NCBI RefSeq assembly: GCF_964340395.1
Contig: NC_135557.1
Span: 13,249,546-13,313,545 of the forward strand
From: Glandiceps talaboti
Lineage: Eukaryota > Hemichordata > Enteropneusta > Spengelidae
DNA length: 64,000 bases
Direction: 5' to 3'
In this document: piece by piece, positions 45,200 to 57,900 of the stretch
Layout of the letters: each line of letters begins with the position of its first letter
How positions within the stretch are numbered: the first letter of the stretch is position 1
The notes under the pieces: model-generated
The model's database searches: none
Told to the model about the DNA's origin: nothing
Seen by the model: only the letters and a program-made list of their open reading frames with translations
Translations under genes and position numbers: made by a program

Positions 45200-47280
45200 A
45201 GTTTGATTATAAGCAGCATCAAATCGTGTTTTCTTTGCGAAAAAAAGGCTGTAATAATGAAAACTAGTAAGTTTTACCGACTGATTCCAGGGTTATATTC
45301 ACAGCCATTGCAAACAACAAGTTGTCAACACTTTAGTATACTGGTCATAAAGTTAGTCAATCAACGTACATTGAAAAGTATCTCAAGACAGTTATAATAA
45401 CCGGAAAATACTCTCCCATCAACACCATGTAGTAATGTGACAGACGTTGAGTACCCACACTGAAACTTACGTGGCATGGGGTTCTGTTCTTATTAGATGT
45501 GTTTATGTAATACGGCAAATCCAGAAAAATCAATAGAATAATAGCGTGATCAAGCGATTTCATGTTCAGGGAAAGATCGCGTCCAGATTTTCGTAGCATT
45601 TGCACGCAGGTATATGCAATAGTGTTTTCGGTATTGCACTGCAGTGAAAATAACACTAGCATGACTAGTATTGCGCGGACGAGTGCAAGTAATCTCTGGT
45701 ACAAGTTTGGTACATATGTAATTATTTTCATCGGGTTCTAAATCTATAGATATACATGTGTAAAAGTTGCAAAATTGAATATCATCATGGTGTATTTATA
45801 TGAGCTAGATACAGAGTAATCGAGAACGATCTAGCCTATAATTATTGAATTGACACATGTTAAACTATTTTGTTAGTGAGGAACAATAATCGCTAACCAG
45901 ACATTGTCAGAAGATGGAAAAATGCTACTAGAATAGGTAATTGAAAAAATGAAAGAAAAGTTTGTAAAGTTCGTAAGGAAAGTGGGAAGAGTGACAATCA
46001 ATGTCAACCTCTGTCTAAAAAAGTAAGTTTCAAATCATGTAACTATAATCTTAGAGCTGCATTAGCCGCAACTGAATGATTTTGAAACATTTTTTTTAAA
46101 GATATAACGACGTACTTGCAAATAATATCAAAAACCCTAATGTATATTGCATCCCCTGTGGAGAAACGTATTTTTTGAGCTGTGAAAACGGCATGGTACA
46201 TAAATCCAATCATATTGATATTGGCTCCGTAACCTAAAAGTGCCCCAAATTGTAAACGTATTCATAAGTTTAATCTGTTCCTGTATTACGTTCGGATAAA
46301 ATCAACATATAACTAAATGTAAATGTCTAATTATTTGTATCTAGATCTTGAACACTTTTCAGTGAATTATATCCCGGGTTGTCTAATCGAAATATAATAC
46401 TTCAGTTACATTTGATGCATCTTTAAGGAATTACAATGTATGTTTCACTAATTCACTGTCTGAGATAAACCTATATACCCGGAACTCATAAGTAGTTTCC
46501 TGTGTGTCAGGAACGACCGCTACAAGCATCGACTAATTGATGTGGTGTCTTCTCAAGCTAATTACCCATGGTTTTATACATTTAAAAATTAAAGTTGACA
46601 AAATTAAAGCTCAACTTCGAATTCAATGTTCATGCATTACCTGAAATAAGGTATCGAAATGTCCAAACATGCTGTGAAGTATCAGCATTATTAGATGTTT
46701 GGTTATGTTGACAGACAGCTTTTGTGAACAAAGCCTTACATTTGATACCACACCTATATTTATTGTGAGACAGACATTGATATTGCAGTAAATTCAATTT
46801 GTTTCTAATTAAATAAACTGACGAACTCAAGAGCTGATTGTAAGAAATCAACAGGCAGAGAAATATACAGCATTCTCTTTTATTGGTATGAACACGAATC
46901 GAAAAAAAACCTATACGCTTGTATGTGACTACGTTACATCCGAAAAAGTTACAATTTAGACGATGACGTTGGTAATTCGGTCAGACACTTTTACTGATCG
47001 TACTAATCATGTACATAGTGATTGAAATTCAACATTTCGTGTGCTAAAGACATCGATGAAAATGATAGGGAACACTGTTCCTGGACTAACGGACCTCCAA
47101 CTTATAAAATTGGCCTGGCGGCAAATCAACTGACTCCAGCCTAGTGGGACTGAATAAGCTAAGCATGAATGTTGGCAACAGCTGCACATTTAATGTAATT
47201 ATCTATTTAGAACTTGTTGAATATTGCCACGTATTGGTGATGACAACTTTAGTCTACGAGTGTATGTCGTCAGGTATTGA
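45200..47280. other. Intergenic part of copy B, no gene recognised
   Basis: Near 45359-45400 a short stretch (GTCAATCAACG ... CTCAAGACAGTTATAATAACC) resembles the start of glycosyltransferase exon 1 of copy A but lacks an ATG and has a frame disruption. About 110 bp at 46700-46815 (GTGAACAAAGCCTTACATTT) recurs at 49285-49390. Confidence 0.4.
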
Positions 47281-48270
47281 ACTGAATTCAATTGAATTGA
47301 ATTGAATTGATTATTCACCAGATACAAAACAGACAAATAACATTTTTATGTACATTTCAAAAAGGAGGTTTGATTGGATAATATATCTGGTGAGGGCCAC
47401 AGAAATATTTCGATCTGAGCTAGTCTAGTCTGACCCTGACAAAATACATATACAGGGGAAAAATACAAGTGTGTAACTGGGCAACAAAAAGAAAGAAAAG
47501 AAAGAAAATGATATCTACAAATACGATACAATACTTGTACAAAATATTTACATGTCTCACAATAATTTAAATAAAATTTATACTAATAAGAGAAAAAAAA
47601 TACATGTCATGTGTTTTCTATGAATTGCTCAGGTGAGCCTTTAAAGTTGATTTGTTCCTATCAGTGATGTCTTTAATGAGACTTGCTAATAATTCCAGTG
47701 ATGAGTGGCTGCATATCTTACACTGTGCTTACTTTGTGTTAGGTTAAATTTGGGTACGTATAAATTGCGATGTGTAGCGGAAAGAGTAGAATAGGAATGT
47801 GAAATTGTATCCATATAGCGGTTTACATCATGGTAAAAATGATTGTGTAACAAATCAAAAGTAAAGAGGCAGGTGTGAAATATACAAAGTTTATGAATTG
47901 GTAAAATATGTAGCTGTTGAATAAAGGGTTAGTGTGGGCACGAAAGTCAGAGAAAGTGATAAGACGTGTAAATTTCTTTTGTAGTAAATATATTGGTTCC
48001 AAGAAAAAAGTGTAAGTATTGCCCAAGATTTCAACACAGTAGTTTATATGTGGAAGAATTAGCGAGTTGTATAACAGTAAAAGTAGAGTCCATGCCCCTT
48101 TAATGCTTTATACCGGAGATTTGATAAAACCTTTGCAAATGATGCCAATTGATATTATAATAACAATCACTTATTGCTTTGAGATAAAAAATATTTGTTG
48201 TGGATATGCAAGGTAATATACAAATAATGTGGGTATTTTGGTTTCCTCACGGACCAGTAATTTTAAGCTA
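47280..48270 (-). pseudogene. Non-LTR retrotransposon fragment: RT thumb/C-terminus and 3' UTR
   Basis: Minus-strand coding relics from about 48270: LANSSTYKLLC, then GNTYTFFLEPIYLLQKKFTR and LITFSDFRAHTNPLFN (48026 downwards), as in the C-terminal part of CR1/L2-like reverse transcriptases, with frameshifts. It continues with SKHSVRYAATHHWN, a 3' UTR and a tail of (AATTC)n near 47285-47310. The catalytic part is missing. Confidence 0.7.
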
Positions 48271-48739
48271 TTCCCACGGTGCAGTTCAGTTAGCCTTTCC
48301 TATTAGCTCCTTCTACTGATAATACACTATCAAGAGAGTGGACAAGGGATATTTTCGTTCTTCGTTATCATATTTCGTAAATTGTAAGTCGATGAAATAA
48401 CATCCGCAAAATAGTAATTGAGTGTTCGGGGTTGTGCCTAATCGACTCTTTATTTTCACCATAATCCGTGAAACGCTTGTAAAAGAAAAAGAACCAAAGT
48501 CCAAACTCAAAGTTTGTAGTCGGAAAATGTGAATGTATTATTACATAACATAATGTTGATGTCATACTACTAAGAATTGAACATGAATTTAACGGTGCAT
48601 GCTTCATTTCGGAACAGGGTACCCATGGGGGTAGCATTGAAATGTGACATGATGCTGTAACACAATTTCGCATTAAAATCTGTATCACATTTATACACAT
48701 TTATACATATACAATTACTGAAATTTTGATAGCAAATTA

Positions 48740-49065
48740 CAACCTACCATCGTTTGAAGTATTTAGTAAACTGCCATCTTGTTTAACATTCAACCACATT
48801 TCTTTATGAATAACACACTGTTTTATTTTTGCACTGGTCTGATCGCTATCCCCTAACATTGGCCGACGATTAGAAATATGGACTTTCGTATAAATACTTG
48901 AATACCTCTCGAATTCCCCTGTTGAAGAGAGACTATGTTTCTTTTCCAACTACAGGATTTGAATGTGGGATTGAACTTGTATCCTCCCAAAGAGACCCTG
49001 ACTCTATTCTGCCAAGACCATCCGACAAAGAAATGCTAAGCTAGTTTAGAAGTGCAGTCGCTTCA
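48740..49065 (-). mobile_element. SINE-like dispersed repeat R2, copy 2
   Basis: Minus-strand homologue of 29485-29790 (TCTCTTTGGGAGGATACAAG, GTCTCTCTTCAACAGGGGAA, TAATCGTCGGCCAATG). A 70-codon ORF inside it is treated as chance. Confidence 0.5.
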
Positions 49066-49821
49066 CCATTGTTTGTCGTCCGTAAACAAATTGCTAATTG
49101 TTGGAACAGTTTTCAAGTTGTGTCAATACCGCGCGTAAAGCTGACACCTGGTTATCAATACAATAATACATTTTATGCTGTTTTGTAAATTTAATCATTG
49201 AAATAAATAAGGTTGCTGCTATCGCTGTTTGTACTGGCCTTTCATGGAATTAACATTAGATGTTTGTATCAACAATATATGTTTGTTGATGACAGCTGTT
49301 GTGAACAAAGCCTTACATTTGATACCAGACCTCTGTATATTTTGAGACAGTCATTTTGATCTTGCAGTAATTTAAGTTTCTAATTAAGTGGTACGTAATG
49401 TATAATAGCTATAGTTTAGAAGTATGTATTCCAACAATGTGTGTAGGTCCAAAAATCTATGATTTTGCCCTTACGAGAGACATTCAGCTTAATCTGTTTA
49501 AGATATAGCTTAATTACCGAAAGTCATTAATTATGCAAAATGTCATTATTTTATCAATCTATTCCCACCATTGCCTTAAAAAATGAAGCAAATCTACGCA
49601 TTTTACCAGAAAAATAGACCAAATGACTTAATCATATCAGTATTAAAACTTATTCTTTCGTAATTTTACGATTCTTACTATGCTATTCAATTTACGCCAG
49701 AATGTGTATATGCATACAGTTTTGAGACGTTACACGTATGTGCATAATACGCGAAGTCAATATACCTATACCAGGTGGTGTCACGTGTACCTTATTTGAG
49801 GGAAGGTTATGTTATTCTTTT

Positions 49822-49826
49822 GTTTA

Positions 49827-49893
<67 letters not shown>

Positions 49894-49968
49894 GGCTGTG
49901 TACGTCCGTCCGTCCGTCCGTCCGTCCGTCCGTCCGTCCGTCTGTCTGTCTGTGTCTGTCTGCCTGTG
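49822..49968 (+). repeat. (TCTG)n/(TCCG)n microsatellite, copy B
   Basis: (TCTG)n to about 49900, then (TCCG)n to about 49940, then TCTG again; it is in the presumed intron upstream of the glycosyltransferase exon. Confidence 0.95.
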
Positions 49969-50682
49969 AAAAGAATATCTGAAAAACTACTGCACTTCTC
50001 TAATGAAAGTTGCTACCACTGTTTTGGTATGGTTTTGGCAAGAATTAGTTAAATTTTGACAAACACTTTATGGATATTGATGTATCATTTGCATAATCAA
50101 CCTTTTTTTCAGCAATCAGACTATATCTTAGTAATGGGAGCTTTAAATTCCGCATAATATGGTAAATATACCAATGGCATCAAAGCTCACATATTATATA
50201 AAGCTTGTAGCTGAAGCTTTCGATTTCAAAATATTATTAGCATAATTAATTATTGGTTATTAGCATTTGTCCTGGAAAGCTTGTTGTACCTTTTTGGTTT
50301 AAATGAGTCTTTTGCATATTTTATGATTTTTTTTCCATTTTTTGACAAATATTGCTGCTACACAGCACATCACACATGTACTATAAATCTTTTTGATGTA
50401 GTTTTGTTTTTATGAGTACCATTTTGCACGCTTCAAATTTCATAAAATTTGGCAGATACATAGACATTAAGAAAGGGCCACCCAGTCTCGATTTGTTTTC
50501 TTCGTTATCGTCACTTCCATTAGCAACTTATTTTATTTAAAAAATTACACTTTCATAAATTCCAACAAGCTTATAAAATGAGTCTTTTCTTTGACCCCCG
50601 CATACTACTAATCCCTTCATACAAATGATTTTTAAACTTCTATTCAGTGCTTAGAGTATATTTTTCCTTTTGTTTATTTCAG

Positions 50683-51720
50683 AGACAATCAAGTTTATAC
50701 CTAGAGTCAAGTGCAAACGAGTTTCATATTCATGTAAACGATCCAAAGTCAAATGAGTCTGTTATTGCCCTAAACACTTCACGGTCAAATAAGTCTGTTA
50801 TTGCCCGACACACTTCACGGTCAAATAACACTTCAAGGTCACACGAACCTGTTTTTGGTCAACGCAGTGTTACCGGATCTTCCAAGAAACAAGGAGAAAG
50901 GTTTGGTTTCCTACAACCTCATGACCACTTGGTGGTACCAAACATAGCACATTTTATCTTGTTTTCATGTCATCCATTTGTTTTTGAAAATCTCATCAGT
51001 ATGCTGAGTGCACACAGGGTTATGAAGGCAGATACAATTTTATTCCACACAGACTGTCAACCTGAGGGCGAATGGTGGCAGGAGGCAAAGGACCTTATTC
51101 CTACATTAATAATCCATAACATGACAATGCCTACAGAGGTGTTTGGAAAGAACCTTTCAACTAAATGGCTTGAGCATGCTGCTGATGTTGCGAGACTGCA
51201 AATTTTGATGCAGTGGGGAGGTGTTTATTTTGATTTAGACGTGTTTGTTTTAGCATCTTTAGACCCTCTACGGTATTACAACTATGTTGTAGGCAGAGCC
51301 AGTGTTATTGCGTTGGCAAACGGCATAATTCTTGCTAATAAAAATGCAAAGTTTCTGAAAATCTTTTACAACAGCTACAAAAACTACATCAGTAGCTGTT
51401 GGGGTTGCAGCTCAGTCATCAAGCAGAATGAATTGGCAAAGGAATACAGAAACCTGTTGCATATCGAACCTGATAGTATGATAAGACTGAAGTATAGGGA
51501 AAAGAATGACATATTCATTGGCAAATATAATTGGTGGGAGCAACATTTTACTGTGCATGTTTACATGCGACGATATTGGTCTGTAAACCGAAATGCACCA
51601 CCGTTTACCAAGGAAAACATTAAGACATCAGACAATGCCTTTGGTGAAATGTGTCGATATATATATTATGGGTCACCTGCCTTAATTTATTCAAATGCTA
51701 CAAAATCAAAAGTACCGTAA
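50683..51720 (+). CDS. DXD glycosyltransferase, copy B (catalytic exon; exon 1 not found)
   Basis: Paralogue of the 35707-38174 gene. The exon starts after TTTATTTCAG (50682) and encodes 345 residues to the TAA at 51718, aligned throughout with copy A exon 2. It keeps VPNIAH, WGGVYFDLD with the DXD pair, LANGIILANKNA, NWWEQHF and the C-terminal CRYIYYGSP. The stem has fewer 12-residue SVxALHTSRSNK repeats than copy A. No intact membrane-anchor exon was found upstream, only a degenerate match near 45360, so it may be a pseudogene, use another first exon, or begin elsewhere. The reading frame itself shows no damage, which argues for function. Its stop also overlaps CC|GTAAGT. Confidence 0.75.
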   Translation, partial: RQSSLYLESSANEFHIHVNDPKSNESVIALNTSRSNKSVIARHTSRSNNTSRSHEPVFGQRSVTGSSKKQGERFGFLQPHDHLVVPNIAHFILFSCHPFVFENLISMLSAHRVMKADTILFHTDCQPEGEWWQEAKDLIPTLIIHNMTMPTEVFGKNLSTKWLEHAADVARLQILMQWGGVYFDLDVFVLASLDPLRYYNYVVGRASVIALANGIILANKNAKFLKIFYNSYKNYISSCWGCSSVIKQNELAKEYRNLLHIEPDSMIRLKYREKNDIFIGKYNWWEQHFTVHVYMRRYWSVNRNAPPFTKENIKTSDNAFGEMCRYIYYGSPALIYSNATKSKVP

Positions 51721-51907
51721 GTGATCTGAATACTGGTGAAATTTAAATTGCATTTATCCATATTCATTCACATACTTTTAGGAATAGCTTTGCTCAACCA
51801 AAACGTAGAGCCTTCATATAGTTTATGTCAGTTACGCTCTAAATGACTGCTTACTAGCCGTATATTAGGATATTTTCAACTTTCCGTACTTACACTACAG
51901 TTCATTT

Positions 51908-54900
51908 ACGATACTGTAAAAGTTCAAACCTTCCTTAATAAGGTACTGTAAAAGTTCAAACCTTCCTTAATAAGGTACTGTAAAAGGGGTAAACCTTCCT
52001 TAGTAAGGTACTGTAAAAGGGCAAACTTTCCTTAATAAGGTACTGTAAAAGTGTAAACCTTCCTTAATAAGGTACTGTAAAATGGCAAACCTTCCTTAGT
52101 AAGGTACTGTAAAAGGGCAAACTTTCCTTAATAAGGTACTGTAAAAGTGTAAACCTTCCTTAATAAGATACTGTAAAATGGCAAACCTTCCTTAATAAGG
52201 TACTGTAAAAGGGGCAAACCTTCCTTAGTAAGGTACTGTAAAATGGCAAACCTTCCTTAGTAAGGTACTGTAAAATGACAAACCTTCCTTAATAATGTAC
52301 TGTAAAAGTGTAAACCTTCCTTAATAAGGTACTGTAAAAATGTAAACCTTCCTTAATAAGGTACTGTAAAATGGCAAACCTCCCTTAATAAGGTACTGTA
52401 AAAGGGCAAACCTCCCTTAAATAAGGTACTGTAAAAGTTCAAACCTTCCTTAATAAGTTACTGTAAAAGGGGCAAACCTTCCTTAATAAGGTACTGTAAA
52501 ATGGCAAACCTTCCTTAATAAGGTACTGTAAAAGTGTAAACCTTCCTTCATAAGGTACTGTAAAAGTGTAAACCTTCCTTAATAAGGTACTGTAAAATGA
52601 CAAACCTTCCTTAATAAGGTACTGTAAAATGACAAACCTTCCTTAATAAGGTACTGTAAAAGTGTAAACCTTCCTTAATAAGGTACTGTAAAATGGCAAA
52701 CCTTCCTTAATAAGATACTGTAAAAGGGCAAACCTTCCTTAGTAAGGTACTGTAAAAGTGTAAACCTTCCTTAATAAGGTACTGTAAAAGGGGCAAACCT
52801 TCCTTAATAAGGTACTGTAAAAGGGGCAAACCTTCCTTAATAAGGTACTGTAAAAGGGGCAAACCTTCCTTAATAAGGTACTGTAAAAGGGCAAACTTTC
52901 CTTAATAAGCTACTGTAAAATGGCAAACCTTCCTTAATAAGGTACTGTAAAAGTGTAAACCTTCCTTCATAAGGTACTGTAAAAGTGTAAACCTTCCTTA
53001 ATAAGGTACTGTAAAATGACAAACCTTCCTTAATAAGGTACTGTAAAATGGCAAACCTTCCTTAATAAGGTACTGTAAAATGGCAAACCTTCCTTAAAAA
53101 GATACTGTAAAAGGGCAAACCTTCCTTAGTAAGGTACTGTAAAAGTGTAAACCTTCCTTAATAAGGTACTGTAAAAGGGGCAAACCTTCCTTAAAAGGCA
53201 AACCTTCCTTAATAAGGTACTGTAAAAGTGTAAACCTTCCTTGATAAGATACTGTAAAATGGCAAACCTTCCTTAATAAGGTACTGTAAAAAGGCAAACC
53301 TCCCTTAATAAGGTACTGTAAAAAGGCAAACCTCCCGTAATAAGGTACTGTAAAAGGGCAAACCTCCCTTAATAAGGTACTGTAAAAAGGCAAACCTTCC
53401 TTAATAAGGTACTGTACAATGGCAAACCTTCCTTAATAAGGTACTGTAAAAAGGCAAACCTCCCGTAATAAGGTACTGTAAAAGGGCAAACATCCCTTAA
53501 TAAGGTACTGTAAAAAGGCAAACCTACCTTAATAAGGTACTGTAAAATAGAAAACCTTCCTTCATAAGGTACTGTAAAATGGCAAACCTTCCTTAATAAG
53601 GTACTGTACAAGGGCAAACCTTCCTTAATAAGGTAATGGAAAAGGACAAACCTTCCTGAATAAGGTACGGTAAAAGGGCAAACCTTCCTTAATAAGGTAC
53701 TGTAAAATAGAAAACCTTCCTTCATAAGGTACTGTAAAAGGGTAAAACTTCCTTATTAATGTACTGTAAAATGACAAACCACCCTCAATAAGGTACTGGA
53801 AAAGGACAAACATTCCTTAATAAGGTACTGTAAAAGGACAAACCTTCCTTAATAAGGTACTGTAAAAGTGTAAACCTTCCTTAATAAGGTACTGTAAAAT
53901 GGCAAACCTTCCTTAATAAGGTACTGTAAAAGGACAAACCTTCCTTAATAAGGTACTGTAAAAGTGTAAACCTTCCTTAGTAAGGTACTGTAAAATGACA
54001 AACCTTCCTTAATAAGGTACTGTAAAAGTGTAAACCTTCCTTAATAAGGTACTGTAAAAGTATAAACCTTCCTTAGTAAGGTACTGTAAAAGGGCAAACC
54101 TTCCTTAATAAGGTACTGTAAAAGTGTAAACCTTCCTTAGTAAGGTACTGTAAAATGACAAACCTTCCTTAATAAGGTACTGTAAAAGTGTAAACCTTCC
54201 TTAATAAGGTACTGTAAAAGTGCAAACCTTCCTTAATAAGGTACTGTAAAAGTGCAAACCTTCCTTAATAAGGTACTGTAAAAGTGTAAACCTTCCTTAA
54301 TAAGGTACTGTAAAAGTGTAAACCTTCCTTGATAAGGTACTGTAAAAGGGCAAACCTTCCTTAATAAGGTACTGTAAAAGTGTAAACCTTCCTTAATAAG
54401 GTACTGTAAAAGTGTAAACCTTCCTTAATAAGGTACTGTAAAAGTGTAAACCTTCCTTGATAAGGTACTGTAAAATGCTAAACCTTCCTTAATAAGGTAC
54501 TGTAAAAGTGTAAACCTTCCTTAATAAGGTACTGTAAAATGGCAAACCTTCCTTAATAAGGTACTGTAAAAGTGTAAACCTTCCTTAATAAGGTACTGTA
54601 AAAGTGTAAACCTTCCTTAGTAAGGTACTGTAAAATGGCAAACCTTCCTTAATAAGGTACTGTAAAATGCTAAACCTTCCGTAATAAGGTACTGTAAAAG
54701 TGTAAACCTTCCTTAATAAGGTACTGTAAAAGGGCAAACCTTCCTTAATAAGATACTGTAAAAGTGTAAACCTTCCTTAATAAGGTACTGTAAAATGGCA
54801 AACCTTCCTTAATAAGGTACTGTAAAATGACAAACCTTCCTTAATAAGGTACTGTAAAATGGCAAACCTTCCTTAATAAGGTACTGTAAAATGGCAAACC

Positions 54901-57900
54901 TTCCTTAATAAGGTACTGTAAAATGGCAAACCTTCCTTAGTAAGGTACTGTAAAAGGGGCAAACCTTCCTTAATAAGGTACTGTAAAATGACAAACCTTC
55001 CTTAGTAAGGTACTGTAAAATGACAAACCTTCCTTAATAAGGTACTGTAAAAGTGTAAACCTTCCTTAATAAGGTAGTGTAAAAGTGTAAACCTTCCTTA
55101 ATAAGGTACTGTAAAATGGCAAACCTTCCTTAATAAGATACTGTAAAAGGGCAAACCTTCCTTAGTAAGGTACTGTAAAAGTGTAAACCTTCCTTAATAA
55201 GGTACTGTAAAAGGGGCAAACCTTCCTTAATAAGGTACTGTAAAAGGGGCAACCCTTCCTTAATAAGGTACTGTAAAAGGGTCAAACCTTCCTTAATAAG
55301 GTACTGTAAAAGGGGCAAACCTTCCTTAATAAGGTACTGTAAAAGGGCAAACTTTCCTTAATAAGCTACTGTAAAATGGCAAACCTTCCTTAATAAGGTA
55401 CTGTAAAAGTATAAACCTTCCTTCATAAGGTACTGTAAAAGTGTAAACCTTCCTTAATAAGGTACTGTAAAATGACAAACCTTCCTTAATAAGGTACTGT
55501 AAAATGGCAAACCTTCCTTAATAAGGTACTGTAAAATGGCAAACCTTCCTTAAAAAGATACTGTAAAAGGGCAAACCTTCCTTAGTAAGGTACTGTAAAA
55601 GTGTAAACCTTCCTTGATAAGGTACTGTAAAAGGGGCAAACCTTCCTTAAAAGGCAAACCTTCCTTAATAAGGTACTGTAAAAGTGTAAACCTTCCTTGA
55701 TAAGATACTGTAAAATGGCAAACCTTCCTTAATAAGGTACTGTAAAAAGGCAAACCTCCCTTAATAAGGTACTGTAAAAAGGCAAACCTCCCGTAATAAG
55801 GTACTGTAAAAGGGCAAACCTCCCTTAATAAGGTACTGTAAAAAGGCAAACCTTCCTTAATAAGGTACTGTACAATGGCAAACCTTCCTTAATAAGGTAC
55901 TGTAAAAAGGCAAACCTCCCGTAATAAGGTACTGTAAAAGGGCAAACATCCCTTAATAAGGTACTGTAAAAAGGCAAACCTTCCTTAATAAGGTACTGTA
56001 AAATAGAAAACCTTCCTTCATAAGGTACTGTAAAATGGCAAACCTTCCTTAATAAGGTACTGTACAAGGGCAAACCTTCCTTAATAAGGTAATGGAAAAG
56101 GACAAACCTTCCTGAATAAGGTACGGTAAAAGGGCAAACCTTCCTTAATAAGGTACTGTAAAATAGAAAACCTTCCTTCATAAGGTACTGTAAAAGGGTA
56201 AAACTTCCTTATTAATGTACTGTAAAATGACAAACCACCCTCAATAAGGTACTGGAAAAGGACAAACATTCCTTAATAAGGTACTGTAAAAGGACAAACC
56301 TTCCTTAATAAGGTACTGTAAAAGTGTAAACCTTCCTTAATAAGGTACTGTAAAATGGCAAACCTTCCTTAATAAGGTACTGTAAAAGGACAAACCTTCC
56401 TTAATAAGGTACTGTAAAAGTGTAAACCTTCCTTAGTAAGGTACTGTAAAATGACAAACCTTCCTTAATAAGGTACTGTAAAAGTGTAAACCTTCCTTAA
56501 TAAGGTACTGTAAAAGTATAAACCTTCCTTAGTAAGGTACTGTAAAAGGGCAAACCTTCCTTAATAAGGTACTGTAAAAGTGTAAACCTTCCTTAGTAAG
56601 GTACTGTAAAATGACAAACCTTCCTTAATAAGGTACTGTAAAAGTGTAAACCTTCCTTAATAAGGTACTGTAAAAGTGCAAACCTTCCTTAATAAGGTAC
56701 TGTAAAAGTGCAAACCTTCCTTAATAAGGTACTGTAAAAGTGTAAACCTTCCTTAATAAGGTACTGTAAAAGTGTAAACCTTCCTTGATAAGGTACTGTA
56801 AAAGGGCAAACCTTCCTTAATAAGGTACTGTAAAAGTGTAAACCTTCCTTAATAAGGTACTGTAAAAGTGTAAACCTTCCTTAATAAGGTACTGTAAAAG
56901 TGTAAACCTTCCTTGATAAGGTACTGTAAAAGTGTAAACCTTCCTTAATAATGTACTGTAAAAGTGTAAACCTTCCTTAATAAGGTACTGTAAAATGGCA
57001 AACCTTCCTTAATAAGGTACTGTAAAAGTGTAAACCTTCCTTAATAAGGTACTGTAAAAGTGTAAACCTTCCTTAGTAAGGTACTGTAAAATGGCAAACC
57101 TTCCTTAATAAGGTACTGTAAAATGCTAAACCTTCCGTAATAAGGTACTGTAAAAGTGTAAACCTTCCTTAATAAGGTACTGTAAAAGGGCAAACCTTCC
57201 TTAATAAGATACTGTAAAAGTGTAAACCTTCCTTAATAAGGTACTGTAAAATGGCAAACCTTCCTTAATAAGGTACTGTAAAATGACAAACCTTCCTTAA
57301 TAAGGTACTGTAAAATGGCAAACCTTCCTTAATAAGGTACTATAAAATGGCAAACCTTCCTTAATAAGGTACTGTAAAATGGCAAACCTTCCTTAGTAAG
57401 GTACTGTAAAAGGGGCAAACCTTCCTTAATAAGGTACTGTAAAATGACAAACCTTCCTTAGTAAGGTACTGTAAAATGACAAACCTTCCTTAATAAGGTA
57501 CTGTAAAAGTGTAAACCTTCCTTAATAAGGTACTGTTAATGGGCAAACCTTCCTTAATAAGGTACTGTAAAAGTGTAAACCTTCCTTAATAAGGTACTGT
57601 AAAATGGCAAACCTTCCTTAGTAAGGTACTGTAAAAGGGGCAAACCTTCCTTAATAAGGTACTGTAAAAGGGCAAACCTTCCTTAGTAAGGTACTGTAAA
57701 AGTGTAAACCTTCCTTAATAAGGTACTGTAAAATGGCACACTTTCCTTAATAAGGTACTGTAAAAGTGTAAACCTTCCTTAATAAGGTACTGTAAAAGGG
57801 CAAACCTTCCTTAGTAAGGTACTGTAAAAGTGTAAACCTTCCTTAATAAGGTACTGTAAAATGGCACACTTTCCTTAATAAGGTACTGTAAAAGTGTAAA

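Larger units (their letters stand above)
44020..51905 (+). repeat. Segmental duplication, copy B
   Basis: Homologous blocks to copy A are listed under 30075-38350. Copy B lacks the dead Jockey/CR1-like LINE and the 276-bp TIR element; it has another LINE fragment (47280-48270) and a SINE-like repeat (48740-49065). It ends in a second glycosyltransferase and a much larger satellite. Confidence 0.85.

Noticed and set aside
48737-48949. Minus-strand ORF with FGF-like look (WLNVKQDGSLLNTSNDG)
   Set aside because: The stretch is homologous to the SINE-like repeat at 29485-29790, where the frame differs. Expected middle and last FGF exons could not be established.
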